A stretch of 64,000 nt of DNA, from the NCBI RefSeq assembly GCF_036884655.1, contig NC_088327.1:18516001-18580000 (forward strand), written 5' to 3'. The notes beneath the pieces were generated by a model. That model was not told the DNA's origin. It saw only the letters and a program-made list of their open reading frames with translations, and searched no databases. This document shows, in pieces, positions 23,113 to 36,140 of this stretch; within the stretch, counting starts at the first letter, position 1, and the number at the start of each line of letters is the position of its first letter. The DNA is from Musa acuminata AAA Group. Lineage: Eukaryota > Streptophyta > Magnoliopsida > Zingiberales > Musaceae. The translations under genes and the position numbers were made by a program.

Positions 23113-24697
23113 CTACAAGAAAGGATAATTTTTAGGTACCCATTTACTTTTGGGTGCCTCAAAAACTGATCTACATTGTTTATCATGTTGCATAGAGTTT
23201 ATCATGGTTCTTTTAGGAACCCAAATTAATTTGTTCAGACTAATTTTCTTGAATGGACACTGATGCATTTTTTTGTCCATATTTGCAACAAAAATTACAT
23301 TTGCTTTGGTGTCGAACATGTAAGATGGGACCTTTTATGAAGGTGGTTGGATTTTGGTGAGGACTTCTCACAAATCCGATTCCACTTCTTTTGGGAACGT
23401 GACCCTTGTTTGCAAGGATCATGTTCAAAGACTTGCTACCAACCTCGAATTTCTTCAAGATATCCTTAAGTAGCAAGTTTTCCTTTTGGAGAGTTTTTAG
23501 ATTATGACATTTTTCACATTGAGCTAAACTATCATGATATTTAGTTTTTAATTTATCAAAATTACTAACAAGATTATCATGCTTATTTTTTAGTAATTTA
23601 TATTTTCTACTAATAGTTTTATATTCATCAAATAAGTCATGGAAGGCATTTAATAATTCATCAAATGATAAATCTGCATCAATTAAATTTGTTAACTCTT
23701 CTCCGATGGCCATTAAGGCGTAATGAGCAACTTGCTCGGTGTTGGACTCCTCTTCTTCAGACATGCTCGAGTCATCCCACGTTGCTTTGAGCGCCTTCTT
23801 CTTTGATATTCTCTTCTTGGCTTGGAGACAATCACTTTTGTAGTGTCCTGGCTTTTTGCACTCGTAGCAAATAACTTGGTCCTTTTTGGGTTCAAGTTTA
23901 TTTTTTGTGTCACTTTTAAACTTGTTTCTCTTAATAAATTTTTTGAATTTCCTTGTTAGAAGTGCCAAGTCATCGTCACAGTCCTCATCACTTGAGTTTT
24001 CTCTCAAGTGGTCATCTAAAGTTCTAAGTGTCATATCCTTCCTGTTCTTTGGAAGGATGTCTTCTTGCTCTTCATGAGCCTTGCAAGTCATTTCATAGGT
24101 CATTAATGAGCCGATTAGTTCTTCAAGAGGGAAGTTGTTTAAATCTTTAGCCTCTTGAATAGCAGTGACTTTAGGGTCCCAACTCTTAGGAAGGGATCTT
24201 AGAATCTTATTTACGAGCTCAAAATCTGAAAAACTTTTGCCGAGTCCTTTTAGACCATTGACGACATCCGTGAAACGGGTGTACATGTCGCCAATAGTCT
24301 CGCTTGGTTTCATTCAGAAAAGTTTAAAATAATGTATCAAAAGATTGATTTTTTACTCTTTCACTCTACTTGTGCCTTCGTGAGTCACTTCGAGTGTATG
24401 CCAAATATCAAACGCAGTTTCACAAACTGAAACACGATTGAATTCATTTTTATCAAGCGCACAAAATAAGGAATTCATAGCCTTTGCATTAAGAGCGAAA
24501 GTCTTCTTTTCCAATTCATTCCAATCGATTATTGGAAGAGAAGACTTCGAAAATCCATTTTCGACAAGATTCCAAAGTTCAAAATCCATTGAAATAAGGA
24601 AGATCCTCATTCGGGTCTTCCAATAGGTATAGTCCGTCCCATTGAACATGGGTGGACGTGTAATAGAGTGGCCCTCTTGGTTTTTGGCGTAAGCCAT
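23113..24697 (-). pseudogene. gag: Gag pseudogene of element Y
   Basis: Starts at the ATG at 24,697 (an apparent extra upstream residue would come from GTG). Fragments: UBN2-type N-terminus (24,353-24,697), the central part with zinc knuckle CYECKKPGHYKSDC (within 23,240-24,313), and a C-terminal part in another frame (23,113-23,319). The serine- and acid-rich stretch and coiled coil match element A. It ends in TAG at 23,113-23,115, in frame with the protease remnant. Confidence 0.92.
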
Positions 24698-24747
24698 CAC
24701 TCTTGGGTTTTAATCCGTTTGAGAGTTAACCCCACTCTGATACCAAT

Positions 24748-26356
24748 TGTTAGGATCAAGAGCACTAAGAGGGGGGGGGGGTGAATTAGTGCAGCGGAAA
24801 ACTTTCGACGATTAAAATTGCATTTGTACGTTGAAATCCGATTCCGACGTAAAAGTCATTTCGTGCAGATAATAACTTTGAAAGCTTACGGAAACGTATT
24901 CGAAGTAAAGTAAGGAAGGCAGTTTGCAGTTAAGATAGAAATCAGAATATAAGCGCAAACTGAAATATGATGTTCGTACGATAAATCTGATTTCCGTCTT
25001 AACGCCAATTCGAAAAATACTTAACTATGAAACATGTTCATAAATGAGCAGAAGGCAGTGAGCTACTGAGGAGGTTTGCAGTAAAGATAAGATGCTCAAA
25101 GTAAATACAAACCGAGATTTAGAGTGGTTCGGTCAATCTTGACCTACATCCACTTTTGGCTTCCTCCACCAACGAGGTCACCGACATCCACTGGAGGCCT
25201 TCCTTCAATAGGCGAAGGTCATCCACCCTTTTATAGTTTCACTCCTTTTGATGGGCTTAGGAGACAACCCTTACAAACTTTTCTCTCCTCTCTTGAAAGA
25301 ACAAAACTTGGAAAAAGAGGGAGGAGAACTTCTAGCCTTTACAACAATTTTGAGCTCTAAAATTCACAGAATAAGATTGGATTTTCATGCCCTTTCATGC
25401 AAGAAAGGGTGGGGTATATATAGGCCCCAAACTAGTTTGAATTTGGAGCTCAAAAATGTCTTTTTCCGGATTTCCGGGGTCCTAGCGGTACCACCTCCTG
25501 ACTGGGGCGGTACAACCACCTAACAGCTCGAAGACTGAGCCTCTGGGCGGTGCCACCGCCTAACAGGAGCAGTTGCACTGCCCAGTCTCGCTCGGAGATT
25601 GAGCCCTGGCAATGCCACCGCCTAGCTGGGGCGGTTGCACCGCTTGGAAAAGCTCGGAGACCGAGCTCAAGCGGTTCTATCGCCTATCAGGGGCAGTTGC
25701 ACCGCCTAGTCTCGCTCGAAGACTGAGCCCAAGTAGTGCCACCGTTTGCCTGGGGCAGTTGCACCGCCCAGCTTTCCTGGGAGACCCTCTCCTGGGCGGT
25801 GCCACCGCCGACCCTGGCGGTGCCACCGCCTAGCAGGAATTCTGGTCCGAATGGGTTGATCCATTCGGCCCAATTTGGGTCTGTCAAGGGCCCAATTGCC
25901 CCCAGATTAAGTTAATGGGATCACCTCCCATTCCTAACTTAATCTACATGCTAACTATGACATTTCTTAAGACATTTACTACAACTTACTCCGGTGCGTC
26001 AATCGCTTCTTCTGGCGAGCTTTCGGTGAACTTCCGGCGAACATCCGACGAACCTTCGGCGATGCTCCGACGGACTTCCGGCAAACTCCTAGACTTGCGA
26101 CGATCCACTTGGCGAGTTCTGACAAGCTTCTTTTGGCAAGCTCCTGGACTTCTCGGATTTGTTCCTGCAAAACCTCCGACGATCGTCCGGACTTCTGTCG
26201 AACTCTCGAACTCCCAACGTGATCATAATCTTGACTCCAGCGCAACTCCTGCTGCATATTTTACTTTCATCGTAGTTAATCCTGTATACTTATCTCAACA
26301 TATAGATTAGATAACAAATGACAATTGACTTCATCATCAAAATCCGAGATTCAACA
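24748..26356 (-). repeat. 5' LTR of element Y (1609 bp)
   Basis: Begins tgttaggatcaag, ends gagattcaaca. TATA-like box at 25,415-25,422 (minus strand) and hairpin array at about 25,480-25,835. Closely resembles the LTR of element B. Immediately to its right is the end part of another LTR of the same family, so Y inserted within an older LTR. Confidence 0.93.
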
Positions 26357-26855
26357 TTCATGGGTTGAATTGGGTGCTCAATTCGGTCCAATTCAGCCCT
26401 GTTAAGGGCCCAATTGGTCCTAAATTAAGTTAGTGGGATTACTTCCCAATCCTAACTTAATTTACGCTATGACTATGATAATTAAGATAATTTATAATGC
26501 TTCTTGTTCCGGTGCGTCAATTGCTCTTCCGACGAGCTTTTGGCGTACTTCCGGTGAACATCCGATGAACTCTCGATAATGTTCCAACGGACTCTCAGTA
26601 AGCTCCTGGACTTTACAATGATCTTCTTGGTGAGTTCCGACAAGCATCTATGGCAAGCTCCTGGACTTCTCAGTTGGTTCCCGTAGAACTTTCGACGAAC
26701 GTCTGGACTTTCGTCGAACTCTCAAACTCATAATGAGATCTCGATTTTGACTCCGGCATAACACCTGCTTTATGTCTTACTGTCATCGTAGTCAATATAT
26801 AGATTAGATCAAACAACTTATAATTGACTTTATCATTAAAATCCGAGATTCAACA
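26357..26855 (-). repeat. LTR right-end fragment (remnant of LTR X)
   Basis: The last 499 bp of a family LTR, from a segment like CCAATTCGGCCCAATT through GGTGCGTCAATTGCTCTTCCG to the terminus gagattcaaca. More diverged than the adjacent LTR, so older. Flank aaaat differs by one base from the flank aagat before 17,049. Confidence 0.85.
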
Positions 26856-27400
26856 AAAATATGATATTCAAATATTTTATGTTAATAAGTCATGATTTTA
26901 AAATACATATGAATTTAAATTTTTTGTATGAGCATAAGAAAAGTATTTGATATCCATACATATTTAAAGCATATTTTGAATGCATAAAGAATTTATATGT
27001 TGTAATAAAAGTGAATATTTATGATAAGTTTTGACTAACATGTGAGTTATAGTGCTTATTGAATTGTGGTTTACTCGTATGATTACTTTATATATATGTT
27101 ATCTAGATTGGGATGTTGTGACCTTTAAGGAGTTGTTGAATCTATTGAATGTCCTATGAGAGGATTAATTATGGATTGAGTTATGTTATTAATGTCCTAT
27201 AGATTGATTAATTATGAATTGAATTATATAATAATTATATTGTGAGAGTTATTTGTTATGGTTCTGGCCTTGCATTCAGGACAACCAATAGGATTGCGAT
27301 GTTGTACCATCCTTGACTTCGCTGGGTTGGTGGTATTACAAGAATGCTCGGAACAATTGATGCAATGGACTTACAGTTTTTGATGCAATGACAATGGAAT
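26856..27400. other. Intergenic AT-rich DNA
   Basis: No frame or repeat that I can identify. Confidence 0.5.
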
Positions 27401-28047
27401 GTATCGATCACATCTCCATTCATGAAGATATCCTAATCCAATAATATCCAAAAAGACATCTACGAAAGGTGGACTTTCTTGTCATCCAAAAAGATATAAT
27501 GACCAGAAATACTATTCATTTACAACTTAGATTATCATCACGTTTTCTTTCCTCATCTTTAGAAATCCCATCCTTCTTGTACATTTGAAGAAAAACATCA
27601 TTTAACAAGTTAGCATATGAAATCAAAGAAATAAGTAAGTGTACATATGTCATGATACCTCAATTGCTTCATAGTGCCGTATTCGATTTTCTTCATCCAT
27701 AATCTCAATTTATCCGACCGCATCACTTGGTTGTTTCTCGTCATTATTTTTGGTCTTCTTGGTGCTTTTCTTCCCGAGTGTATTTTGCTTTCTTTTCTTA
27801 AGAAGATAGCAATTTCGATATAATTTTTTTATTAATTAAGTCGTAAGGTTCTTTCTTCTTACACTTGGATCTATTGTTCTTTGGCCTTTCGACCTTAATG
27901 AAGATGGGGAATATTGTTTCCCGGTGATCTCTATTCCCATTTTTCTAATAAGATTACAAATCTACTTATTCGTTCATCCTTCTCATCACAGCATGAACAC
28001 TCTTTGACTTGTACCTATCCCACAAATAGCCTTTTCAATCCTATCAG

Positions 28048-28084
28048 CCTCCTCCTCCTCCTCCTCCTCCTCCTCCTCCTCCTC
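28048..28084. repeat. (CCT)n microsatellite
   Basis: About twelve perfect CCT units. On the minus strand, in the frame of the decayed gene, they encode consecutive Glu. Confidence 0.95.
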
Positions 28085-28798
28085 GTCTATAGTTTTGCCC
28101 TCCTCCATTACAGTCAGCCTCTTCCTCTACGGTCCTCACTATCTCCTCTTGCAAACCACACACAATACGAAAATGATATTAACTATAATAGGCAATGAAG
28201 TCCATGATATGCACTGAATTGAGATGTCAATCTTAGTAGTGACAGTGTTATTATCAGCCAAAAGAGCTGCCTCTATATCTAATAGACGTAATTCTACAAT
28301 TATCTAGGAAACAATACTAAACATAAGTTTAGAAATAAATAAGCCTAAATAAAGTACATCCAAAAGAGATTAATACTATTTACATATGCCGATGACACTT
28401 TTAACAACATCTTATTAATGGTCTCTACGTGGCATGAACTAACCATCCAAACATTTGAGAGATTGGATCAAATAATAGTTCATGTTCACAGAATCATCCT
28501 GTGAAACATAACAAACTAGAATCATTTAACCGCAAATTCATTAGGCAAGATGATAAAATATAATAAGACATACATTTATACTTATCATGAGGATGGCTAA
28601 GCACCCTTTTAATAGTCCATGACTAACCTCTCTCCTCTTTGCACCCTATTAATTAGATCAAATATAATAGGCACGCTTTAATATAAAAGATTGTATAGCA
28701 TTTGCCCAATTGTAGTTGTCCAAAGTTGATTAGTTATCAACCATTGACAACAAAGAATAAGGCAAGACATAGGAACCTTGACAAAATAAACTGTAAAC

Positions 28799-28800
<2 letters not shown>

Positions 28801-28887
<87 letters not shown>
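28801..28887. repeat. (TA)n microsatellite
   Basis: 87 bp of uninterrupted AT dinucleotides, probably variable in length. Frames reading through it are artefacts. Confidence 0.98.
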
Positions 28888-28889
<2 letters not shown>

Positions 28890-29185
28890 GTACAAATGAC
28901 CAAAATTGTTTATCGAATTAGTGTCTTCGGCAGCATAGAGTTCGATCATCAACTTCTCAAGCTGATTCCTAGTAGATGGTTGTCTTGAAAAGTACTGGTC
29001 AAACATATACCCTGATGGCTCTGCCTTCAGATTTAATATTTCTATTTTGTTTGATGCATAGCAACAAGGCTACATCATCGACTAAAAATCTCATATGAAT
29101 CCCATTAATAAGAAAAACCTCCCGGTGATCCCACTGCTTGATGATACATGCTAAAATCTCAAGTGAGAATGCCGTATTTGATATT

Positions 29186-30750
29186 GTATGAAATGAAAAA
29201 AATAAAATTAGCTTTAATACTTCTTAAAGTACATTATTCAAGGATAGCCACTTCATTTCGCCTCTAGATCATGATAAGAGTCATCAAAAAATATTCGTAT
29301 AATATTTCTCTTTTTCTAATTGTTTATAAGGACTTGTTTGTAATATAACGACATATTTTGAAATGTTTATAAACACTTATTTATAAATATAGATAATTAC
29401 AAGGATTAAATTATAAAATATATAAAATAAAAAACTTCCCATCACCTCTTACGTAGAGAAAAGAGGAAGAGAGAGAGAAGAAGAAAACTAAGGAAGAGGA
29501 GAAGAAGTGACTTGGACTTAAGGTTTTAGCTCAAATCCCCTTAATTGAGATTTAATCATTCTCAGGCAACTATTCTAATACCTTCCTATAATAATTTTAA
29601 TCTCTGCTTTTATCTTGATCATGAGAAATTTGAAGAGTTTGAGCCTTACACCTAATATCAATGTTGTTCAGAGATAAAGTTGTGAATCTGAAATTTTTAA
29701 GATTTATGACCAATCTATCTTGTTTTAGAAGCTAGACTTGTAGATATTTCTTTCTATACTTGATTGAAAGATTTGGAGTTCAGATACTTACTCAAACTTC
29801 TATTTCAATTATCCTATAGATTTTATATGACAAAGACGATAATTTCTGACCTTTTAATATAAATTGGTTATAACTTTTTGTTACAAACTCTAATTAGTGC
29901 AATACTTACTTCATTGGAAACTAAACTTATACTTATTTCTTTCTATAAATTATTTGAAAGATTTAGAATATAAATACCTATATGAACATTTGTTTCAATT
30001 GACCCTATAGATTCTACAAACTAAGAATGATAATTGTAACTCCCTCTTGGAAACTTTAAATCTTATAAAACTTAATTCATCTTAAATTAGAGTGATATAG
30101 TTTCAAATGGCATCTTTCTTAAATAAATTAGAGTATAATTAATTATTCAAATAATTTATGCAATGTGATTCATATATTTTGTCCTCATGAATTTTGTCAT
30201 TCTACCTATTCTTATTTCTTTCTCTTTGAAATTGAATTCAGCTAGAGTTCTTTCACCAATTGAGCCTTATATGATTACTTTAAATACTTGTTACTTTTGT
30301 TCTTAATTTTTATTATATTTAAATATATTATATGAAAGTTAATATTTATATCATATTATTTTATATAGACACATGTATATTTTTGTTGTTTCACATGTGC
30401 TTCCTATGCATATTAAAAGTTCTTGCACACAATGTCTTTTTGTACTCTACTATTTATAGAATAATATGAACTTTTATTAGAAAACGAGAAAGTGAGTTAT
30501 GTTTAGAGGTCGCTATGCTCTTATAGGCCCCTTATAACTTTATCCAAATGTGAGTTGATAGAACTCTCAAACATGGGAGACTTATGTTAATGGTCATTCA
30601 AAACCATCTTATGTTATGATCCAACTTTATAGTTTGTGTTTTTTGATATGTTATCCAAAGTATTATTTATATATTTTTATGTGTCTTTTGGATAAGAAAA
30701 TGAATGCAATATCAAATATGATACTTCAACTTATGTTTCTTATTTGATTT
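29186..30750. other. Intergenic AT-rich DNA with an internal duplication
   Basis: No gene. A diverged direct duplication of about 190 bp is visible. The segment around 29,715-29,850 (phrases ATTTCTTTCTATACTTGATT and CCTATAGATT) recurs at about 29,905-30,040. Confidence 0.5.
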
Positions 30751-30962
30751 ACTCTTAAATGTTTGTTACGTCATTGATATGCTCCTAAATGTTCTTACGC
30801 TATTGATATGTATTTAAATATTTCATACGTCATTGATATGCCCTGAAATATTTCTTATATTATTGATATGCTCCTAAATATTTCTTATGACATTTATATG
30901 CACCTAAATATTTATTATGTCATTGATATACTCCAAAATATTCTTTACTCCATTGTTATGAA
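30751..30962. repeat. 30-bp tandem repeat, about seven copies
   Basis: CATTGATATG or a close variant recurs at 30,772, 30,801, 30,831, 30,861, 30,891, 30,921 and 30,951, an almost exact 30-bp period, with CTCCTAAATATTTCTTA between. Confidence 0.9.
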
Positions 30963-31149
30963 TAAAGTATAATTCTAATAAAATGATATTTATGATTTTG
31001 TATCTAATAAAATAATATCTATGAATTCTTATATTCTTGCCTTGCATCTTGATATTAAGGCCATATGAACTATTATCTCTCATCATAAATATGTTAGCTG
31101 CTTATTGAGTTTTGTAGCTCATCCTGTTGTTATATAAATTTTTTATAAA

Positions 31150-31545
31150 TATAAGTTTTGTAGCTCACCTTGACATTCACTGGAATATTAGAATTGGGTT
31201 GAGATAATATTATATTATAATATTATAATTTTGAACTTTAATATTATGATGCTAACAGAAGAAAAATATTACAGAGATGACTACAGATCAACTAGGGTGC
31301 CTCAATAAGTATATTGCCAAACATAATCCATTTGCTTTGTTTTTGCATGTTTTTGTTTGAAAATTATGTACAAGAATAGTTCAACTACAAAATGATTACT
31401 CACTAAAATAGGTAAAACTATCCAAAATGACATAGTTTTTATATATCATGACTTATTTTTTATAGGCTGTAGTGCGATGTAAAATATCAATCATCTCAGC
31501 ACTCTAGAATCACATGGGTGGCACAGGACTTGATAAGGGTATGAG
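31150..31545 (-). repeat. Inverted repeat, right arm
   Basis: Reverse complement of 14,795-15,170 (see that entry). Similarity seems to run from about the phrase AGCTCACCTTGACATTC to GTGGCACAGGACTTGATAAG. Its right end nearly abuts the direct repeat at 31,555. Confidence 0.75.
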
Positions 31546-31554
31546 GTAGTGCTA

Positions 31555-31692
31555 AGAGGATCTCTTAGCTCTTATTCTAATAAAACAATTGCGAGTAGCC
31601 ATTATTAAGAAATCTTATTGATAAACAAACCATTATAACAAAATTGATTATCATAAAACATATGTTATTCTATCATACAACAGTTTAACATA
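31555..31692. repeat. 138-bp direct repeat, left copy
   Basis: Recurs at 34,262-34,397 in the same orientation with only about ten differences by eye (shared phrase GCGAGTAGCCATTATTAAGA). The two copies bound the tandem array. They could be terminal repeats of a small element or part of a segmental duplication. No primer site follows the left copy. Confidence 0.85.
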
Positions 31693-31719
31693 AGTTGTAA
31701 CTAAGTGATATCGTAATGC

Positions 31720-33530
31720 AATAACAAAAACACTATAAAGAGTGTTAAAGAGCCATGAAAAAGTGTAAATCATCTAAATGACTCCTAACCGTAGCCAATA
31801 TAAACTACAAGTGTATTTGAATAGCTAAATATTTTGGACATCTCACTAAAACCATTATAAAGAGTTTAGAAAAATATTATATATCACCCTAGTGACATCT
31901 AACCTAAGACAAAACAAACTAAAAGCCTGTATAATATATTTGAATAGCTATACAGTGTTTTTGAAAAGTTATACAATGTTTTGGATATTTCACCAAAAAT
32001 ACTGTAATGAGTTAAGGAAAATATTGTAAATCACCCTCTACCCTCAGTCAAAATATACTAAAAGTCCGTACAATTGATTGGAATAGCTATACAGTATTTT
32101 TGAAAAGCTATATAATATTTTGGACATCTCACCAAAAACACTATAAAGAGTTAAATGAATACACTGTAAATCACCTTAATGATTTTGAACCTCAGTCAAA
32201 ATAAACTAAAAGCCTGTTCAAAGTATTTAAATAGCTATACAGTATTTTTTTATATTGTTTTTGAATAACTATATAATATTTTTGAATAGCTATATAGTGT
32301 TTTGAATACCTCACCAAAAATAATATAAAGAGTTACATAAAATATTGTAAATCACTCTAATGACTCTGAACCTCAGTCAAAACATAATATATTTAAATAT
32401 ATAATATTTTTTAATAGTTATATAATATTTTTAAATAGTTATATAGTGTTTTTGAATAGTTATACAGTGTTTTGGACACCTCACTAAAAACATTGTAAAG
32501 TGATGAGGGAAACATTATAAATCACTCTAATGACTCCTAACTTCAACTAAAACAAACTAAAAGTCTGTACATTATATTTGAATAGCTATATAGTATTTTT
32601 TTTAATAGCTATATATTATTTTTGAATTACTATATAATGTTTTGGGCACCTCACAAAAACACTATAAAGAGTTAAGAAAAATATTATAAATCATCGAATG
32701 ACTCCTAATATCAGCCAAAACAAAATAAAAGCCAAAAGGATGTATTTGAATAGCTATACAATATATTTAAAGAGCTATATAGTATATTTAAATAGCTATA
32801 CAATGTTTTGAACACCTCGTCAAAAACACTATAAAGAGTTAAGGAAAACATTATAAATCGCCCGAATAACACCAAACGCTAGCTAAAACAAATTATAGGC
32901 CTGTAGAGTATATTTGAATAGCTATATAGTGTTTTTTAATAGCTAACTATAAACCCCGTAAAGTGTTAAGGAAAAGATTGTAAATCACCCTAATAACTCA
33001 CAATCTCTGTCAAAACAATCAACTAGCTTGTACAGTGTATTGAAATAATTATACAATACTTTTTAATTGATTTATAGTATTTTTTAATAGCTATATAGTG
33101 TTTTGGATACATCAACAAAAACACTATAAAGACTGAATCAAAACATCATATTTCACCATAATGACTTTAAACCTCATCAATACAAATTAGAAGCCTACAA
33201 ATTTGATGTTCAAATACTCTACAATCAACGATATATTAAGAGATATATTATTTTTTAATAATTATACAAAGTTTTGCTCATGATAATAAAAAACACTATA
33301 AATCATCCTATTGACTCCTACCCTCAACCAAAACAAACTAAGACTACAAATTAGTATTGTCATGTTCTACGACCATTGATATTATAATATCACGCTATCA
33401 CTAGCTTTACGATGGTCTTTAAATAACTATACAATGTTTTACCAATGACAAACAAAATACTATTAATCACCCAAATTACTGGTACCATCAACTAAAATCA
33501 AATAAAAGCCTACCATGTGGTACCATGATG
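31720..33530. repeat. Degenerate satellite-like tandem array
   Basis: About eleven units, each with CACTATAAAGAGTTAAG, AAATCACCCTAATGACTC, CAAAACAAACTAAAAGCC, then one to three copies of a sub-repeat like TTTGAATAGCTATACAGTGT, then GGACACCTCACCAAAA. Unit starts near 31,731, 31,853, 31,998, 32,140, 32,325, 32,500, 32,663, 32,828, 32,953, 33,121 and 33,293 give spacings of about 120-185 bp, varying with the number of sub-repeats. No coding frame. Confidence 0.85.
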
Positions 33531-33576
33531 TTACATTAGCAACTATATCATAAGACACAAGATCATGTCATTTATA

Positions 33577-33583
<7 letters not shown>

Positions 33584-33632
<49 letters not shown>
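33584..33632. repeat. (TA)n microsatellite
   Basis: 49 bp of TA dinucleotides at the right edge of the tandem array. Confidence 0.97.
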
Positions 33633-33634
<2 letters not shown>

Positions 33635-34261
33635 CGTTGTGACAATAATAACACTATAAACACTACAAAAATTTATAAACTAACCAAATTACTACTAACG
33701 TCTGACAATGCCAAGATACAACAACAAATTCAATGGGGGAGATGGCACATTACCTATGAAATCAATGGGAATAGGAACACAAACAGCCAACACAATGTTT
33801 CACCACTGGTAGAATCAAACAATATTCGATCAAGTGTTCTTAAAAAAGGCAAAGGTTATTTTAGGGTATTTTCACACTGATCTATAGTTTTTTCACATCC
33901 AACGACAGGAATATAGAGGCTCTCGGAGATTAGAGTTTCGAGGACTTCACAGTTTTAGGCATTAGAAGATAGGAAGGGGAGTTAGGGTTTATGGGTTTTT
34001 TGGATTTTGGGAGAGAGAGAGAGAGAAAGATGATAGGATAAAGGATTTAGGCTATCGTTGGAGAGGGAAAACCTAAGAAAAATGATAAATAAACCTAAAC
34101 AAAACAAACTATGATACTAGAGCTCCTTTGACAAGAGAGGAGAAATGCCTGTTTGATTTCCTCCTTCGAGAGAAGAGGAGATGAGAGTCAGTTTCGTTGA
34201 AAATGATCGATATAACTTTGACCATTTATATTTCAGTTAACTACAAATGGAGCAACTAGTT
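33633..34261. other. Intergenic DNA between tandem array and direct repeat
   Basis: No supported gene. Contains a short (GA)n run near 34,013-34,027. Confidence 0.5.
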
Positions 34262-34397
34262 AAGAGGATCTCAGAGCTCTTATTCTAGTAAAACATTTGC
34301 GAGTAGCCATTATTAAGAAATCTTACTGACAAACAAACCATTATAACAAAATTGATTATCATAAAACATATGTTATTCTAAAATACAACAGTTTAAC
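34262..34397. repeat. Direct repeat, right copy
   Basis: Near-identical to 31,555-31,692, ending with the same phrase ACAACAGTTTAACA. Confidence 0.85.
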
Positions 34398-34949
34398 AGA
34401 CAAATGACCCATCATTCTTGGTCGGAGAAACCCCGTAGCACTTCGATTATTGCAGCCACACTTTACTTTTGGCTTTTTTTGTGGATAAAGCACCCGTGAG
34501 CTATGTCCAAAATTGTCCATCCAATTTCACGGCCGTCCATTTGGACCATCGCGTGCGTCTTCTTTTTGTGACTGATGTCTTAACAAAGGCATCGCAAATT
34601 TCATGGCCGTCCATTTGAAACGCTACGCAAATTATTATGTTTATTACTGTACCGAGGGACTCGTGCGTTAAATCTGTCTTTAGGTCAAGATATTGTGATC
34701 CGGACGTGAAGTGAGCGAGTCATGATCCAGGTCATGTCACCTATTGATTGACCGAACACGTATCCCTTATCCAAAGCCAGTCTTCTCAACTCTTCTAGCA
34801 TATCCGTCTCTTTTTTTTTATTATTTTTGGATGAATTTAAATCAAAACAGGTACAAAATAACACGCTGAGACAATCTGACATGCCAGTCTCTGGAAACCA
34901 TTAATTCGCGCATCCACATACGTCATCGGTTTCATCACCCACTTTTTCC

Positions 34950-34956
34950 TATATAA
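34950..34956 (+). promoter_or_regulatory. TATA box of the chitinase-like gene
   Basis: TATATAA 100 bp upstream of the start codon, placing transcription start near 34,985. A W-box-like TTGACC lies at 34,748-34,753. The ATG at 34,959 precedes the expected transcript start and can be ignored. Confidence 0.65.
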
Positions 34957-35016
34957 CCATGTCGCATGGCTTTGTTGATGACACACCACCACAAGCTTGC
35001 CTTTGGTTGTGCCTAA

Positions 35017-36027
<1,011 letters not shown>

Positions 36028-36140
36028 ACCTGAACGTCGTAGATGATCGGTGGTGTCGAAAACTCCGATCATCATGAGTCCCCCATCCTATCCGTGTGTG
36101 CTACGTATGGTGTTTCGCTTGTACTATATGTGGTCTTTTC

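Larger units (their letters stand above)
17390..26356 (-). mobile_element. Element Y: decayed copia element with nested solo LTR
   Basis: Minus-strand element with 5' LTR (24,748-26,356), primer site (24,734-24,745, minus strand TGGTATCAGAGT), gag, pol and noncoding tail, but no complete 3' LTR. Frames are broken in many places. Pol is split by solo LTR D. The left border is not a clean LTR end and flanks do not match, so it has been altered by recombination. It keeps the amber codon between gag and protease seen in element A. Confidence 0.85.
27690..29180 (-). pseudogene. Decayed minus-strand coding region, possibly a mobile-domain/Ulp1-type transposon gene
   Basis: Separate protein-like pieces occur on the minus strand: FSLEILACIIKQWDHREVF followed by FLVDDVALLLCIK (about 29,050-29,180); QYFSRQPSTRNQLEKLMIEL (about 28,900-29,005); IEAALLADNNTVTTKIDI (about 28,225-28,290); an acidic run of about 12 Glu encoded by the CCT repeat (28,048-28,084); and a basic stretch KKRKQNTLGKK (about 27,780). 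They lie in different frames with stops between. The DVALLL-like phrase recalls plant mobile-domain or DUF1985 proteins linked to Ulp1 proteases in transposons. That resemblance is from memory and weak. Confidence 0.35.

Noticed and set aside
17049..26356. One intact element with LTRs 17,049-17,390 and 24,748-26,356
   Set aside because: The left piece lacks an LTR right end and polypurine tract, and its flank (aagat) does not match the flank after 26,356 (ttcat).
28702..29006. Frames running through (TA)n with Tyr-Ile repeats
   Set aside because: Microsatellite artefacts. Only the N-terminal part of the minus-strand frame is used, as part of the decayed gene.
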